Shown here piece after piece: positions 8,621-21,093 of a stretch of DNA of 64,000 nt. Under the pieces are notes generated by a model, which ran no database searches, had not been told where the DNA came from, and saw only the letters and a list, made by a program, of their open reading frames with translations. The position numbers and the translations under genes are program-made. Numbering within the stretch: position 1 is the first letter of the stretch; each line of letters begins with the position of its first letter. The stretch spans positions 1 through 64,000 of the forward strand of contig DATGGK010000215.1 in the NCBI GenBank assembly GCA_035308565.1. The letters run 5' to 3'. The DNA comes from JANXLS01 sp035308565. Lineage in GTDB: Bacteria; Planctomycetota; SZUA-567; H5-PLA8.

Positions 8621-9667
8621 TTATTTATCGGCGCGTTTCGCCCGTTCCTTCTCTTTTGCGGCCGATTTTGAGCGCAGCGGCGGCTTTTTCGATACGCTTT
8701 TGACACCCGCACGCCGAGATTCCGTGGCCGCCGGCAGTTCCGCGGGAATTCCGCTTACTGACGTGCGCGGCTCTGGCACCGCCGCCAGTTCATTGCTATC
8801 GGACGGTGCTTTCGCGAGACAGGGCGTCGTAAACGTCAGAATTTTTCCCAGCATGTCGCGCAGATTTTTGCGCTCGACAACCATGTCGATCTGCCCGTGC
8901 TCCAGCAAGAATTCGGATTCCTGAAAACCTTCCGGCAGTTTCTTCTTAATCGTCTGTTCGATCACGCGCGCGCCGGTGAAGCCGATCATGGCTTTCGGCT
9001 CGGCGATGATGATGTCGCCCAAAAACGCGAAGCTCGCCGACACGCCCGCCAGCGTGGGGTGCGTGAGCAGCGTGACGCAGAGCAAGCCGGACTGATCGTG
9101 GCGATGCAGCGCGGCGGAGGTCTTGGCCATCTGCATCAGCGAAAATGCGCCTTCGTCCATGCGCGCACCGCCGGAGCAGCAGATGATCAGCACGGGCTTG
9201 CGCGTCTCGGTGGCGCGTTCGATCGCGCGCGTGATTTTTTCGCCGACCACCGAACCCATCGAGCCGCCGATGAATTGAAAATCCATCACGGCGGCGACGA
9301 CGCTGAGGCCATTGATGCGCCCCTCGCCGCAGACCACTGCGTCTTTCAATCCGGTTTTGTGCTGCGCTTCGCGAATGCGTTCGAGGTAACTGCGGCGGCC
9401 TTTGAATTGAAGCGGGTCTTCCGCTTCGATCTCGTTAAACAATTCGCAAAAGCTGCCTGGGTCGAGCGTCAGTTCGATGCGCTTGTTCGCGCCGATTTGA
9501 AAATGGTGCCCGCAACCGTCCTTGGGGCAAACGTCGAGGTTATCCTGCAGCGTTTTCAGAAACAGCGATTCATTGCAGGAAGGGCATTTTCGAAAGACGC
9601 CTTCCGTTTGCACGCGCCGCGCTCCGTTGCGGCTGTTGGAGGGCTCATTGGCGGGTGCATCAGGCAT
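8621..9667 (-). CDS. accD: Acetyl-CoA carboxylase carboxyltransferase subunit beta
   Basis: Fatty-acid synthesis, malonyl-CoA formation; partner of AccA. The N-terminal zinc ribbon has C28-P-S-C31 and C47...C52, followed by HH; the second knuckle carries two extra residues compared with the usual CPxC. Crotonase-like core: AVVCGEGRINGL, FIGGSMGSVVGEKI, CCSGGARMDEG, SVLTHPTLAGVSASFA-like stretch and ITGARVIEQTI-like GFTGARV. A ~60-residue Pro/Lys-rich C-terminal tail (after ~285) is an extension beyond typical length. Start chosen at ATG 9667 (MPDAP...); earlier in-frame codons give atypical sequence. Confidence 0.95.
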   Translation of the reverse strand: MPDAPANEPSNSRNGARRVQTEGVFRKCPSCNESLFLKTLQDNLDVCPKDGCGHHFQIGANKRIELTLDPGSFCELFNEIEAEDPLQFKGRRSYLERIREAQHKTGLKDAVVCGEGRINGLSVVAAVMDFQFIGGSMGSVVGEKITRAIERATETRKPVLIICCSGGARMDEGAFSLMQMAKTSAALHRHDQSGLLCVTLLTHPTLAGVSASFAFLGDIIIAEPKAMIGFTGARVIEQTIKKKLPEGFQESEFLLEHGQIDMVVERKNLRDMLGKILTFTTPCLAKAPSDSNELAAVPEPRTSVSGIPAELPAATESRRAGVKSVSKKPPLRSKSAAKEKERAKRADK

Positions 9668-9779
9668 CGAACCGGTTTTCTCCGAACAAAAAGGATAGGC
9701 GCATGATAGTCGTAAGCGTGGGCGATTCAAGGAACGGTTGCGCGTTGCGACGCAAAGTGGAACGGCTCGGAGAGCCATC

Positions 9780-14156
<4,377 letters not shown>

Positions 14157-14407
14157 CGGAGCTTCCCCGAAATGTTGAAACCCTCAAACATTCTAACTGC
14201 GGAGGCCAGGCTCAATATTGCATGGAAAGATCTTTTTTGCAAACCATTGAACCTTTTTTTACCGGTTGCGCCAGCGTTAGGTGACGATAATATGTTGTCA
14301 CAAGTCCTTATTGCGACACTTTAATAATCGAACAAAAGTTGTCCCGCCCGACGCAGACGTTGCCATGTAATCTCTGTGAATGAGTTATCGGCTGAAAAGG
14401 CTGACCA

Positions 14408-14983
14408 ATGGAGAGATCAACGGCGTCCGCCCAAACTTCGGCTCTCAGCGCATCGTCTGAGTCAACAAGTGAGAGCGCCGAGCGAAACGGGCCTTGTCTG
14501 CTTGCGCGCGCCGCCGGCCGGCTGTGCGCGCTGCCGCTGGCGAATGTGTTCGAAGTCATGCGCCCGCTGCCGATCGAGCCGTTTCCGGCCATGCCGCCGT
14601 CGGTGCTGGGACTCTCGACGATTCGCGGAACGCCCCTGCCAGTCGTGGATCTGGCGCAACTCGTCGAGCCGCGCCCGCCAGTAAGCGGGGACGCATCGCA
14701 CGGCGCGCCGGAGACGCGCCTTACATTGAGCGGCCGGCGCTTCATCACCATCCGCACCAATGACGCCTCGCGCATTTTTGCGCTGAGTGTCGAAGCGATC
14801 GAGCGCGTTGGCCAACTCAGCGGCGCCGCGTGGGAGTCGCTTCCGCCGCTGTTGAATGCCGGACATTCCGAGACCATCGACGCCATCGGCACGCTGGACA
14901 TGCGCGTGCTATTGCTCCTGAAAGCATCGCGTCTGATCGATGACCAGACGTGGAACTCGATCGAAAAGGAGCGCCGCGCGTGA
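14408..14983 (+). CDS. cheW: CheW-domain coupling protein (first of two)
   Basis: A 191-residue protein with a Ser/Thr-rich N-terminal extension (~35 residues) and a CheW fold: LCALPLANVFEVMRPLPIEPFP, then VLGLSTIRGTPLPVVDLAQLV, the diagnostic CheW block, and a C-terminal ALSVEAIERVGQL. It would couple the MCP to the CheA-like kinase, in the position of WspB. Residues ~97-105 (ASHGAPETR) come from a GC-rich palindromic repeat also found in the divergent hybrid kinase. Its TGA overlaps the GTG of cheR by two bases, indicating translational coupling. Confidence 0.88.
   Translation: MERSTASAQTSALSASSESTSESAERNGPCLLARAAGRLCALPLANVFEVMRPLPIEPFPAMPPSVLGLSTIRGTPLPVVDLAQLVEPRPPVSGDASHGAPETRLTLSGRRFITIRTNDASRIFALSVEAIERVGQLSGAAWESLPPLLNAGHSETIDAIGTLDMRVLLLLKASRLIDDQTWNSIEKERRA
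14702..14720. repeat. GGCGCGCCGGAGACGCGCC repeat within cheW
   Basis: One copy of the same palindromic unit seen twice in the hybrid kinase gene (10606-10675). It is read in frame as part of a surface loop of the CheW protein. Confidence 0.6.
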
Positions 14984-16653
14984 ATCCGACACTGTCACGA
15001 GCCGACGTGGAGCGCTTTCGCGCGGCCGTGTGCCGGCGCTTCGGGCTGCGCTTTGACGATTCGAAACTCGAGTTTCTCGAAGATGTGTTGCGTGCGCGTC
15101 TCACCGCATGGAGGGGCGGCACTCCTGCCGCCCTTGGCGCGCGATCACACGAGTACCTTGAGCGCCTGAACTTGCCGACATGCAGCCGCGACGAATTGAA
15201 TGCTCTGGCGCAGGCGCTGACGGTCAACGAAACGTTTTTCTTCCGCAATCAGGAACAATTCCGCGCGTTGGAGGCGAGGCTGGAGACTAGAGACTGGAGA
15301 CTGGAAGAACGGAGCGCGCACGCGAATCTCCAGTCTCCAGTCTCGCCGTTCAAAACGCTCCGCGTCCTTTCTGCCGGATGCGCGTCGGGCGAAGAAGCGT
15401 ATTCGCTGGCGATTGCAATCCGCGAGCGCCTGCCCGACGGATGGAGCGCTGAAATCGCCGGCATCGATCTGAATCCGGCGGTGATCGAAAAAGCGCGCCG
15501 CGCGCACTACAGCGAGTGGTCGTTGCGCGGCACCGACGATGCGATTCGCGAGCGCTATTTTTCACGCGACGGCAACGACTTCGTGCTCAACGAATCCGTG
15601 CGCAAGATGGTTACGTTCGACGAGCGCAACCTGATTCACGACGATGCGATGTTCTGGCGCCCGCATTCGCTCGACGTGGTCTTCTGCCGCAATGTCACGA
15701 TGTATTTTCCCAACGACGTGACGCAGGCCGTTATCGCCCGCATCGCGCGTGCGCTGGTCCCCGGCGGCTACCTCTTTTTGGGCCACGCGGAAACGCTGCG
15801 CGGCATTTCGAATGACTTTCATCTGCGGCACACGCACGACACCTTCTATTATCAGCGCAAAGAAACGATCGAAAGCCGTTTGAAATCAACCACAGAAAGC
15901 GCGGAGAGCGCAGAGAAAAGCAATTGGGAAGAAAGTACATTCGATTTGACCCGCGCAGGCGAGACGGCTGCGCCGCTGGCGTTCACCCCGCTGCTGGCGG
16001 GCGATACGTCGTGGATCGGAGCGATTCAGCAGGCGTCGGAGCGCATTGCGGCGCTCGCGAAGCGCGATTCGAAAGCGATTGCGCCCGACCAAAGCGGAAC
16101 GGAGCGGGAGCTCCGTTCTACGGGCGCCGCGCCGCCGCCGCGTGCAAACATTGGCCCGGAGACAAACATCGCACTGGAATTGCTGCGCGCGGAACGCTAC
16201 GCCGACGCGATCGACGTGCTCAACAAATTGCCCGCGCACTCGCAGGCCGACGCCGACGTTCAATTGCTGCGCGCGGTGCTGCTCACCCATGCGGGCAAAC
16301 TCGCCGACGCGCAGCACGTCTGCGATCAACTGCTGGCCAAAGATGAGTTGAACGCGGGCGCGCATTATCTCGCGGCGCTCTGCCGCGAACATGCCGGCGA
16401 TGCGTCCGGCGCGAAGGAACATAACCAGGCCGCCGCGTACTTAAACGGCGCCTTCGCCATGCCGCATCTACATCTGGGCTTGCTCGCGCGCCGCGCACAC
16501 GACGCCGGCACCGCGCGCCGCGAACTCGACACCGCGCGCACGCTGCTGCGCTGCGAAGACGCCTCGCGGATTCTGCTCTTCGGCGGCGGTTTCAGCCGCG
16601 AAGCACTGATCGAATTGTGCAACGCGGAATTGAGAACGTTGGGGGAAGCGTAG
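14980..16653 (+). CDS. cheR: CheR-type MCP methyltransferase with C-terminal TPR region
   Basis: A 557-residue SAM-dependent methyltransferase for MCP glutamates, WspC-like. CheR N-domain 1-95; SAM site VLSAGCASGEEAYS (129-142), GIDLNP (161-166), FCRNVTMYF (235-243), GGYLFLGHAE (262-271). Residues ~395-557 form TPR-like helices (LLRAERYADAIDVLNKL...). GTG start with AAGGAG at 14966-14971; it overlaps the cheW stop. Unusual: at least three dispersed repeats are read in frame: 15281-15347 (residues ~101-123, just before the SAM site), 15888-15918 (~304-313) and 16096-16121 (~373-381). Confidence 0.92.
   Translation: MNPTLSRADVERFRAAVCRRFGLRFDDSKLEFLEDVLRARLTAWRGGTPAALGARSHEYLERLNLPTCSRDELNALAQALTVNETFFFRNQEQFRALEARLETRDWRLEERSAHANLQSPVSPFKTLRVLSAGCASGEEAYSLAIAIRERLPDGWSAEIAGIDLNPAVIEKARRAHYSEWSLRGTDDAIRERYFSRDGNDFVLNESVRKMVTFDERNLIHDDAMFWRPHSLDVVFCRNVTMYFPNDVTQAVIARIARALVPGGYLFLGHAETLRGISNDFHLRHTHDTFYYQRKETIESRLKSTTESAESAEKSNWEESTFDLTRAGETAAPLAFTPLLAGDTSWIGAIQQASERIAALAKRDSKAIAPDQSGTERELRSTGAAPPPRANIGPETNIALELLRAERYADAIDVLNKLPAHSQADADVQLLRAVLLTHAGKLADAQHVCDQLLAKDELNAGAHYLAALCREHAGDASGAKEHNQAAAYLNGAFAMPHLHLGLLARRAHDAGTARRELDTARTLLRCEDASRILLFGGGFSREALIELCNAELRTLGEA
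15281..15347. repeat. GAGACTGGAGACTGG inverted repeat inside cheR
   Basis: Left arm AGACTAGAGACTGGAGACTGG-like (15282-15303), right arm CCAGTCTCCAGTCTC (15331-15345). It encodes RDWRLEE and LQSPVSP. Ordinary CheR proteins reach the SAM-binding strand without such an inverted-repeat segment. Confidence 0.7.
15888..15918. repeat. Short ACCACAGAAAGCGCGGAGAG-type repeat inside cheR
   Basis: Purine-rich unit encoding TTESAESAEK at the start of the CheR-TPR linker. Its internal near-direct repeat (GCGGAGAGCGCAGAG) resembles intergenic repeat styles elsewhere in the window. Confidence 0.45.
16096..16121. repeat. GAACGGAGCGGGAGCTCCGTTC palindrome inside cheR
   Basis: Same family as the four tandem intergenic copies at 60827-60953 and the pair at 18764-18830. 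Here it is translated as GTERELRST within the linker before the TPR region. Confidence 0.8.
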
Positions 16654-16660
16654 TCATAGT

Positions 16661-16710
16661 GGCCAAATAGGTCCCATAGGCCCTATATGCCCTATAGGGC
16701 TTATAAGGCC
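16661..16710. repeat. GGCCCTATAGGCC-type degenerate palindromic repeat
   Basis: Run of CCCATAGG/CCCTATA/CCTATAGGG/TTATAAGGCC units between cheR and the second cheW. A weaker relative (ATAGGTCCAATGGGGC...) precedes the NHL gene near 26920. It can fold on itself and may punctuate the operon. Confidence 0.55.
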
Positions 16711-16729
16711 TACTGGAAGGGGAGTTGCG

Positions 16730-17272
16730 ATGCCGGAAGTAGAATCGGTTAGCCGCGCCGCTGAATTCCGCCGCGCCTTTGATGACGCGTTCGCGCGTCC
16801 CGCGGCGCACACTATCGTCGAGCGCGACACGCTGCTGGCCATTCGTGTCGGCGGCGATCCATTCGCGCTGCGCGCGCGCGAAATCGCGGGACTTTCGAAA
16901 TCCTCAGCCATCGTGCCGGTGCCCTGCGCCACGCCGGCGCTGCTGGGAATCATGGGCCTGCGCGGGGCGCTGTTGCCGATTTTCGATCTGGCCGAGTTGC
17001 TCGGTTATGCGCGCCCGGAACGGGCCGCGCGCTGGGTCGCAGTCTGCGGCGGAAGCCAACCGCTCGGTTTGGCCTTCGCGCAGTTCGAACATTGCTTTCA
17101 AGCCGGGCCGTCTGACCTGAGCTCCGTTGATGGCGCGGAGAGCCGCAATCATTCGCACGAAGTCGTGCGCGCCTCCGGCGCGGTGCGGCATATCGTCGAT
17201 ATTCCGTCCGTCGTGCGCGTGATTCGATCGGTTCGCGCCAAGGGTAATCTTCCTCTCGAAAAGGAGCGCTAA
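16730..17272 (+). CDS. cheW: CheW-domain coupling protein (second)
   Basis: 180 residues, WspD-like position. CheW signatures: LLAIRVGGDPFALRAREIAGL, then LLGIMGLRGALLPIFDLAELLGY (about residues 70-92), and a C-terminal HIVDIPSVVRVI strand/helix. The N-terminal ~30 residues are an extension. The ATG follows GGGGAGTTGCG, a good Shine-Dalgarno. It stops 3 bases before the MCP start. Two divergent CheW copies in one cluster usually mean non-equivalent coupling roles, as in Wsp; which partner each prefers cannot be told from sequence. Confidence 0.9.
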   Translation: MPEVESVSRAAEFRRAFDDAFARPAAHTIVERDTLLAIRVGGDPFALRAREIAGLSKSSAIVPVPCATPALLGIMGLRGALLPIFDLAELLGYARPERAARWVAVCGGSQPLGLAFAQFEHCFQAGPSDLSSVDGAESRNHSHEVVRASGAVRHIVDIPSVVRVIRSVRAKGNLPLEKER

Positions 17273-17275
17273 GAT

Positions 17276-18754
17276 ATGGGACAAACATGGACCTTCGGGC
17301 AAAAGCTTTTCGCAGGTTTCTTTGTGGTCATCGCGCTGAGCGCGCTGAGCAGCGGGATCGCGTACTATGCGATCAAAACCGTCGCGGCCAGCAAGGATCA
17401 GGTCATCGACGTTCATGACCCGGACGCGGAGAATGCGGAATGGCTGTTCCTTGCCGCTGAGCGCGAATTGAGCGATGGACGTGCCGCGCTTCTCGACGGC
17501 GCGCAGAATAAATCGTCCAAGCCTGGCGCCGTGAACCGGGACGCGGCGGAAGAAAAATTGAAAGGACTGACCGAAAGCGCGGAGAAAACGAAAGATCCGG
17601 CTGAAATGACCACTGTCAGAAATTTGAAAAAAGCGCTGGACGAGTATTTCAGTTCCGCTGACCAATTGCTTGCGAAACATTCGTCTGATGCCAGCGCTAT
17701 GGCGGCAAACATCGCGCTTGAAAAGGACGTCACCGAAACGCGTAAGAAACTTGATGAGGCCGTAACGGCCTATGTCGCCTACCAGCACAAACAGATGGAG
17801 GACACCACGACCGCATCGAATAAGGAAGTCGGCAACTGGGAATTAATAGTCATTCTCGTCGCCATCGCGGCTCTTGTCGCAGCGATCATCATCGGCCTTG
17901 TCCTCACACGCAGCCTCACGGCGCAAATCGGCGGCGCCGTGCAGCACATCACCAGTTCCTCGACCGAATTGCAGGCCGCCGCGAATCAACAAGCCACTGG
18001 CGCAAAAGAACAGGCCACGTCGATGAACGAGATTTCGACGACGATCAGCGAGCTGCTCGCCACGTCGCGCCAGATTGCCGAGAGCGCGCAGCGCGTGGCG
18101 CAGATCGCGCAGGAAACCAGCGCGGCGGCGCGCGGCGGCGACCAGACCGTGCAGCGCTCGCTGGATACTTCCGCGGCGATTCGGCGCCAAGTCGATCAGA
18201 TCGTCACGCACATGCTGGACCTCGGCAAAAAATCGCAGCAGATCGGCGCGATTCTAGAGATTATCGACGAACTCGCCGAACAGACCAACATCCTCTCGAT
18301 CAACGCGACCATTGAAGCCGCCGGCGCCGGGGAAAGCGGGAAGCGCTTCTCCGTCGTTGCCGACGAAATCCGCAAACTCGCCGACCGCGTGGGCTCGTCG
18401 AGCAAGGAAATCCGCGGCCTGATCGACGAAATCCGCGCCGCCGTCAACACAACTGTAATGGCGACGGAAAGCGGTTCGAAAACCGTCGATGCCGGCGCGC
18501 GGCAGTTCAACGAAGTTGCCGCGGGCCTCAAACAAATCGCGGGGCTCGTCGGCACCACCACCGAAGCCGCGCGCGAAATCGAGCTCAGCACCAAGCAGCA
18601 GACCACCGCCGTCGAACAGGTCAACGTCGCCATCTCCAATGTAGCCCAGGCTACAAAAGAAAGCGAGACGTGCGCGCGGCAAACGCTTCAGACTGCTTCG
18701 ACGCTGACGACGCTTTCCGCGGATTTGAACAAGTTGGTGCGAAAAGCAAGTTGA
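17276..18754 (+). CDS. Methyl-accepting chemotaxis protein without a clear HAMP domain
   Basis: 492 residues. TM1 ~11-33, a small helical extracytoplasmic sensor ~34-186 (Lys/Ala-rich, four-helix-bundle-like), TM2 ~189-211. The cytoplasmic coiled-coil signalling domain has the hairpin tip EIIDELAEQTNILSINATIE at ~328-347, then EAAGAGESGKRFSVVADEIRK as two consecutive stretches. The segment after TM2 (TRSLTAQIGGAVQHI) goes almost straight into the signalling helices, so the usual ~50-residue HAMP is absent or very divergent. No NWETF-type receptor tail. It sits between cheW and cheA and is the only receptor in the cluster (WspA-equivalent). Confidence 0.92.
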   Translation: MGQTWTFGQKLFAGFFVVIALSALSSGIAYYAIKTVAASKDQVIDVHDPDAENAEWLFLAAERELSDGRAALLDGAQNKSSKPGAVNRDAAEEKLKGLTESAEKTKDPAEMTTVRNLKKALDEYFSSADQLLAKHSSDASAMAANIALEKDVTETRKKLDEAVTAYVAYQHKQMEDTTTASNKEVGNWELIVILVAIAALVAAIIIGLVLTRSLTAQIGGAVQHITSSSTELQAAANQQATGAKEQATSMNEISTTISELLATSRQIAESAQRVAQIAQETSAAARGGDQTVQRSLDTSAAIRRQVDQIVTHMLDLGKKSQQIGAILEIIDELAEQTNILSINATIEAAGAGESGKRFSVVADEIRKLADRVGSSSKEIRGLIDEIRAAVNTTVMATESGSKTVDAGARQFNEVAAGLKQIAGLVGTTTEAAREIELSTKQQTTAVEQVNVAISNVAQATKESETCARQTLQTASTLTTLSADLNKLVRKAS

Positions 18755-18763
18755 ACGTTGTTT

Positions 18764-18830
18764 GTAGAACGGAGCTCCGCTCCGTTCAAGATTTCTCGTG
18801 AAGGCGGAACGGAGCGGAGCTCCGTTCTAC
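18764..18830. repeat. Inverted pair of GAACGGAGCGGAGCTCCGTTC elements before cheA
   Basis: Two copies in inverse orientation (18764-18789 and 18806-18830), each itself palindromic. They fill the gap between the MCP and cheA and end only 7 bases before the cheA ATG, occupying the place of a Shine-Dalgarno. Confidence 0.8.
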
Positions 18831-18837
18831 AGATCGC

Positions 18838-21051
18838 ATGGCGAAAGACCCGTACAAATATTTCCGCATCGAAGCGCGCGAACTGCTCGATTCGCTGAGC
18901 AAAGGCGTGCTCGAGCTGGAGAAGGGCGCGGCGAGCAAGGAACTCGCCGGCAAAGTGCTGCGTTACGCCCACACGCTCAAAGGCGCTTCGCGCGTGGTCA
19001 GGCAGCCGGAGATCGGCGAACTGGCGCACAAAATCGAAGAGGTGCTCGCGCCATTCCGCGAAGGCGGCCAGCAAGTTCCGCGCGACGCGATCGGCCAAAT
19101 GCTCGCGCTGCTCGACACCATCGGCGTGAAATTGAATGCACTGACCGCCGAGCCGGCATCTGAAGCGGGTGCCATGGATTTGGCGCCAAATCGCCGCAGC
19201 AGCGACGCGCCAGCGTCAACGCGGCCCGCTGCTCCCGCGGCCATCCCTCCTTTATTGCGCCGCGCGACGGACGAACGTTTCGACACCGTCCGCGTCGAAA
19301 TCAAAGACATGGACTCGCTGCTGGAAGGCATCGCGCGGGTCGAGCTTCAAATCAGTGCGCTGCGCGGGCAAATCAATAACGTTGAACGCGCCAACGAACT
19401 CGCGGAGACTCTGGCCGAGCAGCTCGCCTCGCATCACCAATCGGCTGCGCGCGAGCTCGATTCGGGCTATCATGCGCCGGTCAAACTCGGCGTGCTCGCC
19501 GAACAGCTTCGCGACCAGCTCAAACTGTTGCGCCGCGAATTCTCCGCAAGCGCCGACCAGGCGCGCGTAGAATTGTCACAGGTGCGCGGCCACTCCAACG
19601 AACTCCGCCTGATGCCGGCGTCGAGCATCTTCGGGCAGCTTGAACGGGCGGTGCGCGACGCGGCGGCATCGCAGCAGAAGGACGTGCGCTTTCAAGCCAG
19701 CGGCGGCGAGACGCGCCTCGACGCGCACGTGCTTGCCGCGCTGCGCGACGCGCTGCTGCACGTCGTCCGCAACGCGGTGGCGCACGGGATCGAAAGCGAA
19801 TCCGCGCGCGCTGAAAAAAATAAGCCGCGCGAAGGGAGCATAACACTCGACGTCGAACGGCGCGGCAATCGCGTTGCGTTCATTTGCAACGACGACGGCA
19901 GCGGCGTGGACGTCGAAGCCGTGCGCGCGGCGGCGCGTGCGCGCAAACTGCTTTCGCCCGGCGAAATCGACGCGCTCGACACGGAGCGCGCAACGCAATT
20001 GATTCTGCGCGGCGGAATCACCACGATGCTCAACGTCACCGAACTCGCCGGGCGCGGCGTGGGGCACGACGTGGTCCGCGCGACCATCGCCGGATTGAAA
20101 GGCACGGTTGCGATGAGCAGCCGGCCCGGCCGCGGCACGCGCGTCGAATTGTGCGTGCCCATTTCGCTCGCGTCGCTCGCGGCGCTGACCGTCGAGGCCG
20201 GCGGCACGACGGTTTCCGTGCCGCTCGACGCGGTGCGCGAAACGCTGCGCCTGAGCGAGGGCGACATCGCGCGCAGCGCCGATGGGCTTTCGATCGCGCA
20301 TCAAGGCGAGGTAATTCCATTTCTGCCGCTCGCTGGCGCAATGGGAATTTCCGCAGGACGGGCCTCCGAGCCCGTCCGATTTTCTCTGCCGAAGCAGGAC
20401 GGGCCCGGAGGCCCGTCCTACGAAGCGAAAGCGCGCTCGCCGCACAGTATCGCCCTGCTCGTTGAATCGGCGCCGCATGTCGTTGCGATCGGTGTAAGCC
20501 GCGTGTGCGGGACCAGCAGCATTGTCGTGCGTCCGCTGCCGCTGGATGCGGGCGCCGCGCCGCTTGTGGCCGGAGTTTTTCTCGATTCGGAAGGCGTCCC
20601 GCAATTGCTTCTCGATCCACGCGGCCTCGTCGAAGCCGCGCGCGCCGGCACCGTGCAGGACCGCGCTGCGAACGTCGTCGAACGCAAGCCCGTGCTGGTC
20701 ATCGACGATTCGCTGACCACGCGTATGTTGGAGCACAGCATCCTCGCGTCCGCGGGTTACGAGGTGGAACTGGCTTGCTCCGCTGAGGAAGGCCTGGAGA
20801 GAGCGCGCGAAAGAGTATTCGGCCTGTTCATTGTGGACGTGGAAATGCCCGGAATGGACGGATTCGAATTCGTCACGCGCACGCGGGCCGATCCGGTCCT
20901 GAGCAAGATTCCCGCGATCCTCGTGACCTCGCGCAACGCGCCCGAAGATTTGGCGCGCGGAAAGAAGGCGGGCGCGAGCGCGTACATTGTGAAAGGCGAA
21001 TTCGATCAAAAGAATTTGTTGCAGACGATTGGGGATTTAATGCAACGATAA
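18838..21051 (+). CDS. cheA: CheA-type histidine kinase with C-terminal receiver (WspE-like)
   Basis: 737 residues. Hpt/P1 with LRYAHTLKGA (His45); regulatory/dimerisation region ~135-260; HATPase with HVVRNAVAHGIE, NDDGSGVDVEAV, GRGVGHDVVR and SRPGRGTRVEL; CheW-like P5 ~435-600; receiver ~620-735 with IDDSLTTR, VDVEMPGMDG and a C-terminal Lys in AYIVKGEF. It would phosphorylate its own receiver, CheB and downstream receivers. A P5-domain loop (about residues 506-528) is encoded by an inverted repeat at 20354-20420. No separate CheY-only gene sits immediately beside it. Confidence 0.94.
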   Translation: MAKDPYKYFRIEARELLDSLSKGVLELEKGAASKELAGKVLRYAHTLKGASRVVRQPEIGELAHKIEEVLAPFREGGQQVPRDAIGQMLALLDTIGVKLNALTAEPASEAGAMDLAPNRRSSDAPASTRPAAPAAIPPLLRRATDERFDTVRVEIKDMDSLLEGIARVELQISALRGQINNVERANELAETLAEQLASHHQSAARELDSGYHAPVKLGVLAEQLRDQLKLLRREFSASADQARVELSQVRGHSNELRLMPASSIFGQLERAVRDAAASQQKDVRFQASGGETRLDAHVLAALRDALLHVVRNAVAHGIESESARAEKNKPREGSITLDVERRGNRVAFICNDDGSGVDVEAVRAAARARKLLSPGEIDALDTERATQLILRGGITTMLNVTELAGRGVGHDVVRATIAGLKGTVAMSSRPGRGTRVELCVPISLASLAALTVEAGGTTVSVPLDAVRETLRLSEGDIARSADGLSIAHQGEVIPFLPLAGAMGISAGRASEPVRFSLPKQDGPGGPSYEAKARSPHSIALLVESAPHVVAIGVSRVCGTSSIVVRPLPLDAGAAPLVAGVFLDSEGVPQLLLDPRGLVEAARAGTVQDRAANVVERKPVLVIDDSLTTRMLEHSILASAGYEVELACSAEEGLERARERVFGLFIVDVEMPGMDGFEFVTRTRADPVLSKIPAILVTSRNAPEDLARGKKAGASAYIVKGEFDQKNLLQTIGDLMQR
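20354..20420. repeat. GGACGGGCCTCCGAGCCCGTCC inverted repeat inside cheA
   Basis: Two palindromic GGACGGGC...GCCCGTCC units separated by ~20 bases, in frame within the P5/CheW-like domain of CheA. It adds a Gly/Pro-rich loop (GRASEPV...DGPGGPSY). Confidence 0.75.
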
Positions 21052-21056
21052 ACGAT

Positions 21057-21092
21057 GAATGTGGAATGTGGAATGTGGAATGTGGAATGTGC
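21057..21092. repeat. GAATGTGGAATGTGGAATGTG direct repeat at the cheB start
   Basis: Four to five TGGAATG heptamer-like units between the cheA stop and the cheB receiver domain. The same unit forms an inverted pair at 28871-28932. Each unit contains a potential GGA ribosome-binding core and an ATG. Confidence 0.75.
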
Positions 21093-21093
21093 A

